A stretch of DNA of 64,000 nucleotides from Xenia sp. Carnegie-2017 (Eukaryota; Cnidaria; Anthozoa; Malacalcyonacea; Xeniidae). This document shows positions 1 through 11,745 of this stretch, piece by piece (the first letter of the stretch is position 1; each line of letters opens with the position of its first letter). The stretch lies in assembly GCF_021976095.1 (NCBI RefSeq), contig NW_025813515.1, forward strand, positions 1 to 64,000, in the 5' to 3' direction. The notes beneath the pieces were generated by a model. It made no database searches and was not told the origin of the DNA. It was given only the letters and a program-made list of their open reading frames with translations. A program made the position numbers and the translations under genes.

Positions 1-912
1 GCATGATGAAGGACTTTGAAGCCTATTCAAAAGTATTCTGTAAAGGGAAGGGGGTGAATAGTTTGAAAACATACATTATTTGTTTATAGTCCAATGAAAA
101 GCAATGGAAAAGCCAGCACTTTTTTACTTTTACATTGCAAATATTTTTGTATTCAATCACTGGAAAAACAATGAATGGATTTGATTTTCTAAAGAAATTA
201 TTAACAATTTTGCTGACAAATTTGCATCGTAAGAGTAAAAGATTGGGCAGGCTTCGCCCCTGAGAAAAGTGGGTCGATGCTTCATACAGGTCCATGGGCC
301 CTGATACATACGTAAGTAGCTACATGGATTTAAAATCAAAATTACAAACAGCCAATTTTTTTCTTTTCCTCTAATTTATCATGTTTATACATGGTCTATG
401 TCTTGATTGTGTAAGCTGTCAGGTTTGCACGTAATTATCAATATTGTTGATCTTTGATGAGGTGGTATGGACAACAAATCGTCGGGTTATAATTTCTTTT
501 CCTGTGTCAATTTTGAAATAAAGGGACAAAGGACAAAACGATTCTGTGCTAATGTGATCTATTATTACCCTTTAATAATATTTAGTGTCCTATTATTAAT
601 ATTCAGAATTTCGTATTCGCTGTTCCTAATCCAAAGCATTTTAAAAGATGCTGACCAAAGTCCTGGTGTTAATTTAAAAATAATGTATGATATTAGATGT
701 GTATTATCATCACATTTAAAGGTATCTTAATGTTGGCATGTATGATGTGGGACATGTTCATTCACCAACTAAACTTTGAATAAATTGGTACCGTTCTAGG
801 CAAACAAGAGGCATGACATTTTGTCAAAAGTGTCAATTTCGGTGCCGATATTTCATTGTTGACGTCGAAGCTTAAAAAATGTCTACAAGTTAAAATTAAA
901 ACGCAACAAGAA
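1..912. other. Intergenic, no gene recognised
   Basis: AT-rich sequence without a reading frame that looks coding. Short open frames on both strands lack splice context, codon bias or a recognisable motif. It presumably includes the promoter of the gene starting at 913, but I see no TATA box at a convincing distance. Confidence 0.5.
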
Positions 913-2491
913 ATGAAGGATTTATTTAGCGAACTACCTGGTAAGTAGTTCTGGTAGGTTAGAAGTTTCTTACGTTTTCTGTGGCCGAAAAGTATTTAAG
1001 ATTTCTTTTTGCCTAACCGAACTCTCAATTCAATTTGCATCCAAGGAAATACGAATTTATTTTGTTTGTTAGTGACGTACGATCCTGAAATTGTTTGTCA
1101 GTGGGAGGCCAGAGAGAAGGAAATTATGTCAAGAGTCTACCCAGGTATATAATGTCATTCATGGCAAATAGTTTCATTCTTAACAATTCAGTCTGTAGGA
1201 TTTAAAGACGTACTTTTTAAATACAGAACATAAAGAAACCACGGAGAACTGGAAAGTGACGTACGTTCAAAAGCTACTGCATTTTAAACAACTAAGGTAG
1301 GTTTTTTAATGTACTAAACTGGCTATTTCTCTATAATACATGCCTATAGACGTTTTAATATTTCTTTTGAGCCTAATTGGTGAATTATTAAATTCTTAGT
1401 GCTACATCATTCGGATGTTTTGAAGAAAACCAGAAGATAACATCTGAAGATTACTCAATTTATCAGATGTCGAAAAAACTATACCAGTATGTATAAATGT
1501 GTCAAAGCAATATTTTGCTTTAAATTTTTTTTTACATACGCGCAAAATTTATGTAAACAGGTTTCGAAAGATTTTAAAAGATATTGAACGAAAGCATTCT
1601 GTAAAAGAAAGATGGAAACCTGGTCATCCTAATTTTGACGTCGTTGCATTGCAAGTCATACAAAGAAAACGAAAAGATACTGTCGGAGCTTTACATGGAC
1701 TTTCCATAGAAAGGCATTTCTTAATAACATTGAGAAAGAAGTATGCAGGTACTGTAATGCACTGTAAATTTCGAATACTTGTAACCTAAGCTATGTTACC
1801 ATATCTGTCTTTTGTTGTTCTTGTAAATGTTAATTTTGTATTCCTTTTACTTGTTTAGATGGTCAGAAAATTGCCACTCGCTTGTCCAGGCAAATCACCA
1901 AGATCACGAACAAGATGAAATTAACAATTGAGAAACACAATGCTGCCATTGATTCTCTTCGTGATTTTATAAACAGTTTACCCGATCGTCTGACATTTGA
2001 CAAAACGAAAGATCCTACATCAGACCTTTATGAGGGATTTGAGTCTGGTGAGGATGACATTCTAGGGAATCCTCGGTCCCAGTATACACAAAGAGGAAAG
2101 CTATTGAAATGTACTTAATCCTAAAACGATGTGACGAGGAAGAGAAACTTTTAAACTTGGAAAGAGAAAGGCTTCTATTGTATTACACCAATCTTATCTC
2201 AAAATTGATGAAGCACTTGCTGATATTGGTGATTTGAGCAGCGATGAATTCATGCTTGGTTCAAAGCATGAACTGATAAGATTTAAAACCAAATTGCGGA
2301 ATGAGTTGTTCAGCTTGAAGAAAAGTTTTGAGCTTCCACTTGGAGAAACTTTTCTTCTCCATGCTGAGATTGTCAACTTAACCAATGATGTCAACATTCC
2401 CAATGAATCTGAAAGCTCACCGTATGAGGAATCCGATACTGAAGATGAAAACATCGAAGAGCTCTCAGAAGTGGACAGTGACATTGAATAG
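913..2491 (+). CDS. Six-exon gene of unknown function, helical with acidic C-terminus
   Basis: I do not recognise this protein. Exons read 913-940, 1073-1144, 1227-1296, 1400-1486, 1561-1748 and 1859-2491; all five introns have GT-AG ends and the phases agree (1,1,2,2,1), which is strong support. The start is the ATG of MKDLFSELP. Exon 5 contains RWKPGHPNFDVVALQ and exon 6 is lysine- and glutamate-rich helix ending in the acidic tail EVDSDIE. The long helical, charged C-terminal half is loosely reminiscent of the tails of KDZ-type transposases, so a domesticated transposase is possible, but this is a weak guess. Exon 6 needs two single-base corrections, near 2095-2100 and near 2207 (ttgatgaag where ttggatgaag would keep frame), to read through to the stop; either consensus errors or real decay. 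No neighbour hints at its role. Confidence 0.6.
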
Positions 2492-2600
2492 ACGACATAG
2501 CTACTATTCGTAAACTAATAGCTACTTTTTATGTACTTACTATGTAATTTAGTTGTTCACGTATCTAGTATAACTGATATCACGCAAACATTTGGTTTTG

Positions 2601-2654
2601 TGACGTCATGTTAGTGCACAGTCATTTTCTCTTCTTCTGTACAACACCGGAAGT
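2601..2654. promoter_or_regulatory. Promoter-like CRE plus ETS site pair
   Basis: A perfect palindromic CRE (TGACGTCA, 2601-2608) lies 38 bases before an ETS core (CCGGAAGT, 2647-2654), followed by an ATG at 2671 and a GTAAGA donor-like sequence about 45 bases later. The combination is typical of a TATA-less promoter with a short first exon. No downstream exon could be joined, so the target gene is unknown and the site pair could be chance. Confidence 0.25.
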
Positions 2655-3851
2655 TTTGACCTGTCGTTGAATGGTGAGAGAACTATGTTCTTTATTATTT
2701 ATCAATGTCCTACAAGTAAGAGTTTATATGCGACATACATCCCAACCAATTAGCTTCATATTTTGCTCGAGATTAACTCCAAACAGATGACTAACTTTAC
2801 CGATGTTCAAGCTAACGAAACGATGCGGACGAGAGAGTGCGGTCTGGTTCGGCACCCTTGATGGCACTGCCGCTGTAAGAGGTAAATGAGAAATGAATCC
2901 GAATACGTGTTTGGATTGAAATAATATAAAACTCAAAATTATTAATCTACGTTACTGAGCACTGCTTCCATTTCACAGAACACGTAAGCCATTTTACAGA
3001 TCGAACACTCTTGTCATGTTGCACGCCTACCATAATCTATGCACGTATTACGTATCACGCATTCTTGCCGTGAGCTTGAAATACTCTCTACGCAATACCA
3101 ACCCTCCCTACAATCACATTCTAAAGTAACATTCTGATGTTAAGAAAAGAACGTGATCGTTTTTTTTGGGGTTGTTTTTATTATAAGGTGCTACATACTC
3201 TGCTACTAATAAGGTCCATGCTATAAGGGTCGTTGTACTAACTAAAAAAATCAATATTTTATTTGAAACATAATTTGTTAAAAAATTTAAAGCCACAACT
3301 GTCAACTATTTGCTGTAACAAAACATTGCTACTGGCTACTGCATACTTTTGTGTAACAATCACATATGCTCGATGATATTGGATTATGCGGTGCTGTTTA
3401 TTTCACAAAAAGCACCGTAAAGTGAATATGTCGACGCAGCGGAATTCTCGAAATGTTAAAAGTGGAATTCATTTATGATATATATGTTGCTTTATTTTAA
3501 GTGTTCGTTGGTACCGTAAATGAATTTATCAACGGCCAGGGCGTTTAATCAATTCTAGATGTTGTGGTGCAGCGAAATGAAAAGAGAGACCTGTATATTA
3601 GTTGTTTGTGTGAACAAATAAAACAAAACTAAGACAAACTAAACTTCTTATAAGCCAAATTGTGAACCCACTATAATTAATATATCATAAAGGTAATGTT
3701 GTGAAGGTGGTAGGTGTCTATCGAGGACGGGACTTTATTAGTAAGTAGCGTTGCAAGGAGGGGGGGGGGGCGTTTAATATGTATAAGGTGTTAATTTAAT
3801 ATAGGGCATTTATTAGATCGTTTACGTCACATATGCCCATATATCACAATT
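2655..3851. other. Intergenic, nothing recognised
   Basis: AT-rich non-coding sequence with a run of ten G at about 3760. No coding frame, RNA gene or terminal repeat pair was seen. Confidence 0.45.
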
Positions 3852-3978
3852 TGCCTTATGCAAACCAATGAGACCTTTGGGAAAACTTGAGAGCAGATCA
3901 GTGCAAGCAGCAGACCGAAGGTCTGTACGATTGCATCTGCTCGAGTTCCCACAAACGGCTTCAAGGTTTGCATAAGCC
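3852..3978. repeat. Foldback element
   Basis: Imperfect inverted repeat over its whole length: the left end (ttgccttatgcaaacc) pairs with the right end (ggtttgcataagcc), and the arms continue inward through gagcagatc/gcatctgctc to a centre at cagaccgaaggtctg. It is probably a small non-autonomous DNA transposon. No clear target duplication was identified. Confidence 0.7.
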
Positions 3979-4084
3979 AGTGCAACGGTGCAAACACGAA
4001 AAACAGTTTTTACCTCTTGTATACAATGATACGAAACAATAATTAGAAACAGATAAATTTACATCGATATGCAAATTTTTTTTG

Positions 4085-4195
4085 GTTAATAGATTGATTT
4101 GATTGGTTGAGTTGAAGTCGGTTTGCACAGGTTAATGCACACACGGCTATAGACCAATCACCGAGCGGGTACTATTGTTTTTATTTTATATATGG
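4085..4195 (+). repeat. Dispersed repeat, copy 1
   Basis: This segment is similar, in inverted orientation, to 38045-38165. Shared words include tttgcacaggttaatgca, tagaccaatcac and gattgatttgattg. It carries no coding potential and no obvious terminal repeats, so it may be a SINE-like or decayed DNA element family. The similarity may extend left to about 4050. Confidence 0.6.
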
Positions 4196-5525
4196 ACAAT
4201 GGACATTACTCACATATGTTGCATACTCTTATAAACTGTACTGCCCATATTTATGTCATTTGAGTTGAAGCAATGCCGAAAAAAGATGCATCAAGAAGAA
4301 AACATAAACCGTCTCACTTTCGAGAAGCTCGTGCAAATTGGTGAGAATGTCTCCACTTGTGGGGTTTTTTGTCAACCGGAACCCGTGAACGCAGTCGCTT
4401 GTGTCCTTAATCGTTATATATGACTTTATTATAGGTTGTGAACTCTGTTTCATCAAGATTCCTTATGTCGTGTAAAATGCTCAGATGTTCTAAAAGTGTT
4501 GAGAAATAAATATAAGAGTATATCTGTTCGAGAGTGTGGGTTCATTGTACAAAAGTGTTTTCCTATGGTGAAGCGAATTCATAGCAATCATGTCTACTTT
4601 TATTCTGGCATTAGCCACATCGACGCCATTGAAAATGTTAAACAATGTCATACGGAAAATGGTATGGTTTAAAATAGCTAGCGCAGTCCCTAATTAACAT
4701 AAATTTCAGAGGCACACGATAAGAATAATTTGAGGAAGGGCTTAATTTTTGGTGTTAATTGTATATAATATTGAGAACCTTTTTTTGTTGGGGGGATTGA
4801 TTTTCCATCTTGAGAAGAGCTACCTTGGACATGGAGCAAACTTTATTTTCTTGTCTCATTTCATAGATTGCTCAACTGAGAATAAGATGCTTTGTGGATT
4901 ACCTGATTGCATGAGTATCAATCGGTCGGAATTGCTACGTTCCTCATCAAAGAAGCCTACATATTCATTCCCAAATGGGAATTTTGATAGCATGGAGTTA
5001 TGTTGGTTTAGAGGAATGGCAGTTGCAGTGAGGAAATCTGAGTTTGATGTCATTGAGGAAGCAAGAACTATTCTTAGCCAGGGACGCCGGAACGGCAAAA
5101 GGGCAGAAGGGGCAAGCATTTGTGGAAGGGCACATTAGTGAAATATACTAAAAATAATATTATATTGATAAACAGCAAAGAGATGTGCTACATGCAATAC
5201 ACAATACACTGTACAGAAGCACATGTCCGCAGTGTTGGTCGATAAATATTAACGATAATATAACTATCAAACGATGTAACGTCACTAATTCACAATTTGT
5301 CATGTATTGTATTTTCCAAAATATTTAATTCTTCTTTCATTTCTCTGTGAAAACTCTTTGGCAATTACGTCTATTTCCACCATATCCATGTGTTGCTTCT
5401 GAATGTTGGAGAACATAATATCATTCAGATGATTTCCTTCAGTGTATGACCGCAGCCATGTTTTGAGACGACGCATTACGCTGAATGTGCGTTCGCACGA
5501 GGCAGATGAGAGTGGCACTGTGTAG

Positions 5526-7454
5526 CAGGGGCGGATCTAGAGTATGTCAAATCCGTCGCGCGACTGATGTTTGAAATTCAAAAATTACCTATTCATATTA
5601 ATTAAAAATTCATTAATTATTCTTATTTTCTTATCGCATTTACTTCGTGATAAAAATCCCGCATTATTTATTATTGAAAACTAATGACTAATCCAATGAA
5701 TATCTCGTTGGTAACCAGATCAGTTGAATTTTAATTGACCTGGAATAATCGACTGATAAGCGGGTGGCTTGACTGGTTCGACGGATAAAGGAGTCTATGA
5801 ACGTCAAAAACGCTTATTTTATTGGTCAATAGCCAGATCAGTGGACAGTCTGGAATGGTCTCGACTGATAATAAGGGTGGCCGGACGTATAAGGGAGTCC
5901 AATTGCTATCTTACAATTGGTTCATTTGAATTTTTGCTTTATTGTGTTTGACGGATTTCGACTGATAGCCAACTGAACTAACATAGTCAAGCTCACTGTC
6001 TGAATTGAATGTTTGATCGTTTTATAGTAATTTTTATAAGCATGAGAGAAACTAAACTACAATCAGATGGAATTTATGGAAATCGTTTACAAATTCATAT
6101 ATTGCCACGAATGATGCTGTCCAAAACTATGTGGATGAATTGTAAATGCTTGGCAAAGACAATCTCGCGAGCGACAATTTAGTCAGTGATGTTCAAACTA
6201 AACTACAATCAGATGGAATTTATGGAAATCTTTTACAAATTCATATATTGACATGAATGCTGCTGTCCAAACTGTGAATTTTTTCAAGAGGGTGGAAATT
6301 TATGGATAAATTTTAAATGCTTGGCCAAGACGATCTCGCGAGCGACATTTCAGTCACTGATGTTCAAAAGAAAGCCAACATTGTTTTGAGTTTTATCAGC
6401 AGAAATTTACATCGAAAATCGTAAGTAAAGGACAAGTGAAGTGTATGCATGAATGTAATATATCAAAGTCAATTATGCGAGTGTGTGATGCGATTTATGT
6501 CAATATTGCGTATGGTAAGCAGATCGATGTTACATATTGTCCCCTTTTCTAACTGAACACCTCATGTAGAGATGTAAAGGTGTGTTAATCTACGGCTCAT
6601 ACCAGATTGTTTGCCATAAATTCCAAAGGGCTATTGATGTATGAAAAGCATTTTCTATAAAGTAAAAACATCTTTCTATGTATGCAGATAAACCTTGAAA
6701 TTTGGCAAAACAGCAAAGTATTTTTCATGATCACTAGGTAATTTTTCTGATGATCATTATAATTTCTAAACTAAATTATTTCTGATTTACATTTAAACAA
6801 GCTTTGATCATATGAAAGATATTTATCATAACCAGTAAGCATGACACATGAACCAATTTTAACATTCATGTAATTATATAATTAAAGACATGTTGGTTAC
6901 ATTCTGTTTGTATTTGCAAGTACAATGCTACTAGTGATTGCTATATAGCACACCTTGCATATACTTACAGGAGATAATAGCCTAGTGAAATGCCTAATAA
7001 ACACATTTATGGCATTAAGCTGTCCTTAACTGCAAATTTTCACTCTGATAATTTTGCTTAACCTTTGCAGAAAAAATTTTGAGTTTTTCTCAAAGGTGAA
7101 TTTGCTGGCACTGATGTGGAGATGGGTAAAGGATTACAATAAACTTGCATGGTTTGAAGTCTGAGCTTTTCTATATCTATGAACTGTCACTTGTAGTACC
7201 AAATTTCTAACTTAACTAAACTCATTACATAGAGGTTTGAATGGGGGTCTCTAGGGGGGTCTATGCCTGACAACTTGGTAGAAATTTTAAAGACTATATC
7301 TGTTTTGAATAGCATTATTGTAAAAACGCTGAAAATGGCATTTTCAAGGCTCTGAAATTCAAAATTTCTCAGGGGAGAATGCCTCAGACCCCCAGGTGCG
7401 GAGCGCCTTCGACGTTTTATGACTGATGTTTGAAAAATCCTAGATCCGCCCCTG
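5526..7454. mobile_element. Nested non-autonomous hAT element
   Basis: It starts CAGGGGCGGATCTAG and ends CTAGATCCGCCCCTG, nearly perfect inverted termini, and is flanked by the exact 8 bp duplication ctgtgtag (5518-5525 and 7455-7462). It sits inside the transposase gene of the larger hAT. The 1929 bp interior has no transposase; it is AT-rich and holds a direct duplication (6054-6365). Since it lies within the outer element it must be the younger of the two insertions. Confidence 0.95.
6054..6365. repeat. Direct duplication, period about 146 bp
   Basis: Two diverged copies, beginning at 6054 and 6200 with aaactacaatcagatggaat. Each runs through aattcatatattg to a shared tail with the word tctcgcgagcgac. 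The second copy has a short extra piece. It lies within the nested hAT element. Confidence 0.8.
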
Positions 7455-10400
7455 CTGTGTAGTATAGTATAATTAGTTTATGGATCTCTGAGCACCTTTT
7501 CTTTGCTGACGGCATGGCATTGAGTATCTCTGCTATTGTTGAAATACGCGGGACTTCTGTTATTTTTTTCTTCTGATCCGCGTTGTAAAGCCCAAGAATG
7601 GTGGGAAGATCATCAAGCTGCTTTCTTAGAGCATCTTTATCAATCAAAGAATTGCTTAATCCATCTAAAGATACTCCTCTTTCTTTCATAGAGTTAAGTA
7701 ACAGTTTCTCGATACATTTGATCTGGAAAAGATCGTCTTGTTCAAATCGCGATCCTTGACCTGAAATGATTGCATCAATGGTTTGGTAGTACGAACTTCG
7801 CATTGGTGTTATATTCGCACTGTTGTAAACTTGCATCTGTGACGTGAAGGCTTTCTTTTATTAACATTTCTTCATTATTCATCCATCTTGGAACTTTTCT
7901 TAGTCTGGTGCCAGTGCCAAAATTTTCACTAAATTCCAGTGGAAACGACATCATAACACGAAAACTTTCTTAGCGTCATCAAGTGTACGCTCAAACTCTT
8001 CTTCGCTTCTCATCTCATGAAGACGTTGCAGGACATGTCTTATTGAAAATAGAGCGTACTCAGCTGAAATATCAACCGCTTGGAGCTCTTTAGAAAGCTT
8101 CTCGAGTAAAGCCAATAGCTTTCTTGTCGCGTTTAAATTAAAGATGACGATTAAGGAAGACAGTTGTCGCCTTAATATTCCTCTAATCTTTGCTTTTGTG
8201 TCTGCCGAAATGCTAGGATCTTCCTGCAGTTTTTCAAGGGTTGCATGTAGTCCAGCCGATTTCTCGAAGATGACGTCAGCAGCCTTTACTCTTGTTGTCC
8301 ATCTCGTTGTAGAAGGACTTTGGAGTCGTAGAACTTTGTAATCGTTTGTTCCTGTTTCGTTTCTAAAATCTGCCTGTATTTCTTCGAACAATAAAATACG
8401 TTTTGGATGGGCACCTACGATTGCATACAGGGATTCGCATAAAACCAGTGATGTAGACAATAAATTAGATTGCTTAGCTGCATCCTGTATAATAAGTTCA
8501 TTGCAGTGACTGAAACAATGAACATAAATTGCGTTTGGTGCAATATCTTCCTTGAGCTTTCTTGCGAGGGATTTCATTGCTGAAGCCCATCAAAGCCTAT
8601 AGCTGCCATTTTCTGACCTTCCATGCCACATCTGATAAGGATATCTTTGGTGTAGTGCAGAATGCATCAGATGAAAGTCCTTGCGAACATTCATAAATTC
8701 CAACAAAATCTTCCGATACTTCGTAATTATCATCACAGGTCCTTACGGAGAAAGACAACTGTTCTTTCTTAGATACGTCTGATGATTCGTCAGCTAGAAT
8801 TGAAAATGATTCTCTCACTAGAATTTTATCAATCAAATGTCTTCGAGCATTTAATACAATCATCTGTTTCTGCTCGTCCAGGATGTCGTGCAGTTACGTA
8901 TCGGTTCTCGTCAAGTAAAAGTTTTAGTGCCTTGTCGTTAATAGCTTTATCAAGATTGAACTGATGAATATTAGATTCAAAATCCGTTCTACCTCTAATC
9001 GCTATACCTTGGCGTAAGAGGGTTTTTAATGTTTGAAGATGTGAAATTAACCCTTTCCGTCTTAACTGCTGCGTTTCAAGAGCAAGCGAACTGCAGGCTA
9101 TGCTAATAGACAATTGCCCTTTGTCTGATGTGGCACAAGCTTATTTATGAGCGTAACTGTTTTCATGTTCGTTGAATTTCACAGCCTTTTTCCAGTTATC
9201 AAATCCAACTTCATAACTGCCAAACACTCCCTTTATCTTAGAGTGAGTAGAACAAATTTCGCAAAAAGCCTTATTTTTTTCTCGATTGTACACTAGCCAC
9301 TCATAATTTCGTAACCACTGACCTTGGAAATATCGACCATGCTTCACACTACTTTCCTTGTCTTCACTTGTAAAGTCTTTCTCATGTTTTACCCATGTCG
9401 TTTTCATGCATATCTTTTCTGTTTCACCAATCAGACTTTTCGGTTTGTACCATTTTTGTGTTTCACAGTCTGAGGCTTTTTCAGTATTGACAGTTATTAC
9501 AGTGTCAATTCCGCTTGTTGAAGCAGAATCAAAATCATGGCCTGTGTTTCCTTTTGCAAACAGCGATGTTATTTTAGATTGACCTGGTTTAGCCGCTGCT
9601 TTCGCTAATGCTTTTGCTGAATCTTTTTTACATCTTTCTGCTCTTGGCATTGCAGAGAAAGCGATAAGATGCAATAAATATCCCTTTGAAAATCATGAGT
9701 GTTTAGGTGACTGAGCCATTTATGCCAGCAGATGTTTACGCTATCTATTAGAGTTAATTATTTACATGTTATTTATACTATCGGTAATTACATAAGTCGA
9801 GCTTTCCTTTACGTCATTAGCAGTACTCACTCTTTCATTGCGTTTCAAGTTCTCACGCGTTGCAACCAAAAGAAGAACTAAACAAACAAAGAACTTACAA
9901 AACGTACTTAAAACAAAGAAATGTTAAAGGAAAACTAACATAGTTACGACAATTTTATTGCTAAGCTAAAAGAATGCAATATACCACAACGGTTAAGTAG
10001 TCTTTATCTTGTATTAAAACAATAAATTATCAACCTGTAGGGCACTTTTGCCCTGCCCACTCCTCCAGGCAAGGGGCCGTTGCCCCCCTTGCCCCCCAGT
10101 TCCGGTGTCCCTGTTCTTAGCTTACCATCTCATCCATGTTTTCCAATCTTAATTGGTATTTGTCGGGATGAAAAGCCATTCATTATAATAACAAAATTTT
10201 ATGGTCATGTAGGAACTGGAGTATACATGTCCTTGGAAGGATTTTGCTATAGTCATGGAATCACGTTTGCCGAGTGGATATCTTTATTAATTGAGATATG
10301 GGAAGGCATAGAGTTGATGCATTCTTGTGGATTTGCTCATGGAGGTCTTGGATTTCAAAACATTATTGTTGTGAAACAAAAGAAAAGAAAAAGTTTGGGT

Positions 10401-10656
10401 GCCAGTATTTCTGAATCTTAATGAAGTCAAAGCTTTATGTGGAAGTATTGACAACAACTTAAGTCAGCAAGACTGCTTAGACTTTGGCATCTTGCTACAT
10501 AAAGTAACTACTCTCCCCTGCAATAAAAGAAACATGTGCATTATGCCAGCAAGAGAAATTAGCTCAATTGTCCAAAGCTATTTCTTCTGGTTGCAATGCA
10601 TTGTCAATAGCAAGACGTTTAAAACATATTGCACAAACATAAATATTTTTTACTAA

Positions 10657-11032
10657 TGCATAAGTATCTCAATTATTACAGTTATTTTTACAAAAATGAT
10701 ATCTTATTTGTCCATCCAGTGAATTGTGCATGTCTTTGTGTAGGTGAAAGGTAGAACGCCCCCCTCAAAAAAAATTATTTTTCTATATAATGTAGTTTTT
10801 ACTTTTGGGCTTTAATCTTCGAAATTTTAATTATAGAATTAGACATTCTGCATGGCTTATATGTGAATAGAAGAATATTACCTATTAAAAAAACATGTTC
10901 AATCCAACTAAAACTGACTTATTTACAATCCAACTAAAACTGAAAACTGAGTTGATTACAATACACATATTGCAGTGCTACCTGTTACCATTGTAAACAA
11001 CGAATTTTTTTTCATTGGTGTGAAATTGAAAA
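10657..11032. other. Non-coding gap between convergent genes
   Basis: AT-rich. It contains a short direct repeat (aatccaactaaaactga at about 10902 and 10926). Presumably it holds the 3' ends of the kinase-like gene and of the minus-strand gene that ends at 11033. Confidence 0.45.
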
Positions 11033-11745
11033 CTATATGTATCCCTGTTTTGATAAAATTTGAGTAACTTTCCTTTCGAAGGACTTGTTCAATATGAAGG
11101 TTTGGGTATAATCAGTAAACCTATGAGTCTCAAAAATTACATTGCCATTGTCCATAATAATATTTTTTCCAAAGATTGTTTCCTTTTTTTTAATAAGATG
11201 GAAGGTATTGCCTGACTCATGATTTAGCCAACATCCTGTCAATTTACCTCTTGCGCTTATCTGGTGCAGAGCTTGTAGAGATCCCGTAAATGAAAAAAGC
11301 CAGAACTGACTTTCCTCATCATCACAGTACACAGGCAAAACGACATGATTTGCCTGAGACACATATGCATTCAATTTTTTTTTAACTCTGTCAAAGCTTC
11401 TGGACATAACACTTTCCAGTGTGTTGATATTATTTCTTTGATTTCAGAAATGCTATGTGTCTCATTAATATCCAATACCTCCACATCTTCTTTTGATACT
11501 TTAAAGTCACATTTTCCGAATACATTACTAAGCAATTCCTTGCAGTCTTCACCAAAATCTTGCAAAGGTGCACCTTCTGACGTTTCAAGAATGAAGGAAA
11601 TACTGTCCTGGCAGTCCATGATTTTCTGTATTTCCTTTGAGCCATATTATCGTGGCTTCTTTAGGTGAATGTTATCTGGTAGTCCTTCAACATGAAAACC
11701 ACCAGAAAGATATGGAACGCGAGAACCAGTCACACCTTTGCTTCA
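11033..11745 (-). CDS. Unrecognised minus-strand coding segment (3' end of a gene)
   Basis: No family recognised. The frame reads GVTGSRVPYLSGGFHVEGLP at the upstream end (about 11745), continues through KIMDCQDSISFILETSEGAP, an acidic stretch EDVEVLDINETHS, then VVLPVYCDDEESQFWLFSF and GKLTGCWLNHESGNTF, ending ...LSKQGYI at 11033. Codon use and the lack of low complexity argue that it is or was coding. Two interruptions exist: a TAA near 11650 and a frame change in the A-run near 11378-11386. Both could be errors or decay. The upstream end has an acceptor-like AG before GTGTGACTGG. It is convergent with the kinase-like gene. Confidence 0.5.

Larger units (their letters stand above)
5300..9674 (-). 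pseudogene. hAT transposase, ZMYM1/TTF-type, broken and split
   Basis: From the 5' end (9674) it encodes a lysine-rich leader, a TTF-type zinc finger (YFQGQWLRNYEWLV, then CEICSTH and NWKKAVKFNEHENS), a DUF4371-like segment (FSILADESSDVSKKEQLSF), the RNase H-like core (VHCFSHCNELII, SPSTTRWTTRVKA), and the C-terminal hAT dimerisation region VPLSSASCERTFSVMRRLKT. The last motif lies beyond the nested element at 5526-7454; taking that out joins ILYYT to VPLSSASCERTF in frame. Further breaks: an in-frame TAA at 9141-9143, and single-base frame changes near 8880, 8640, 8590 and between 7950 and 7836. It could not make transposase as read. The breaks at short homopolymers may partly be consensus errors. 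Confidence 0.9.
5079..10113 (-). mobile_element. hAT transposon inserted in the kinase-like exon
   Basis: Terminal inverted repeats begin CAGGGACGCCGGAACGG at the left end and, read inward from the right end, CAGGGACACCGGAACTGG. An exact 8 bp target duplication, ttcttagc, flanks it (5071-5078 and 10114-10121), the hAT signature. The transposase lies on the minus strand, antisense to the host gene. Total length is 5035 bp, of which 1937 bp are a nested element with its target duplication, so the original was about 3.1 kb. Reading across the empty site restores the host frame exactly (ACT ATT CTT AGC TTA CCA), which fixes both ends. Confidence 0.95.
4273..10656 (+). pseudogene. Protein pseudokinase-like gene, interrupted by a hAT insertion
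   Basis: Exons read 4273-4340 (start MPKKDASRRKHKPSHF, basic), 4435-4661, 4710-4751 and 4867-5078, then continue after the hAT element from 10122 to about 10656; splice phases agree. Exon 2 has a small basic domain (VRECGFIVQKCFP...VYFYSGI) that loosely recalls an RFX-type winged helix. The last exon is protein-kinase-like: VAVRK at the usual lysine strand, EEARTILS joined to LPSHPCFPILIGICRD once the insertion is removed, ELMHSCGFAHGGLGFQNIIV in place of the HRDLKxxN catalytic loop, no DFG, then DCLDFGILL like the DxxSFGxLL helix. The catalytic Asp is Gly, so it is predicted catalytically dead. An in-frame TGA at 4439-4441 and a frame break in the A-run near 10390 add to the damage; the gene is probably dead, or the TGA marks a wrongly drawn exon boundary. 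Confidence 0.65.

Noticed and set aside
2724-2936. Minus-strand 70-residue frame
   Set aside because: No start context, splice sites or family; sequence around it is non-coding.
3755-3775. Run of ten G
   Set aside because: Single low-complexity tract without a second G-run near enough to propose a quadruplex.
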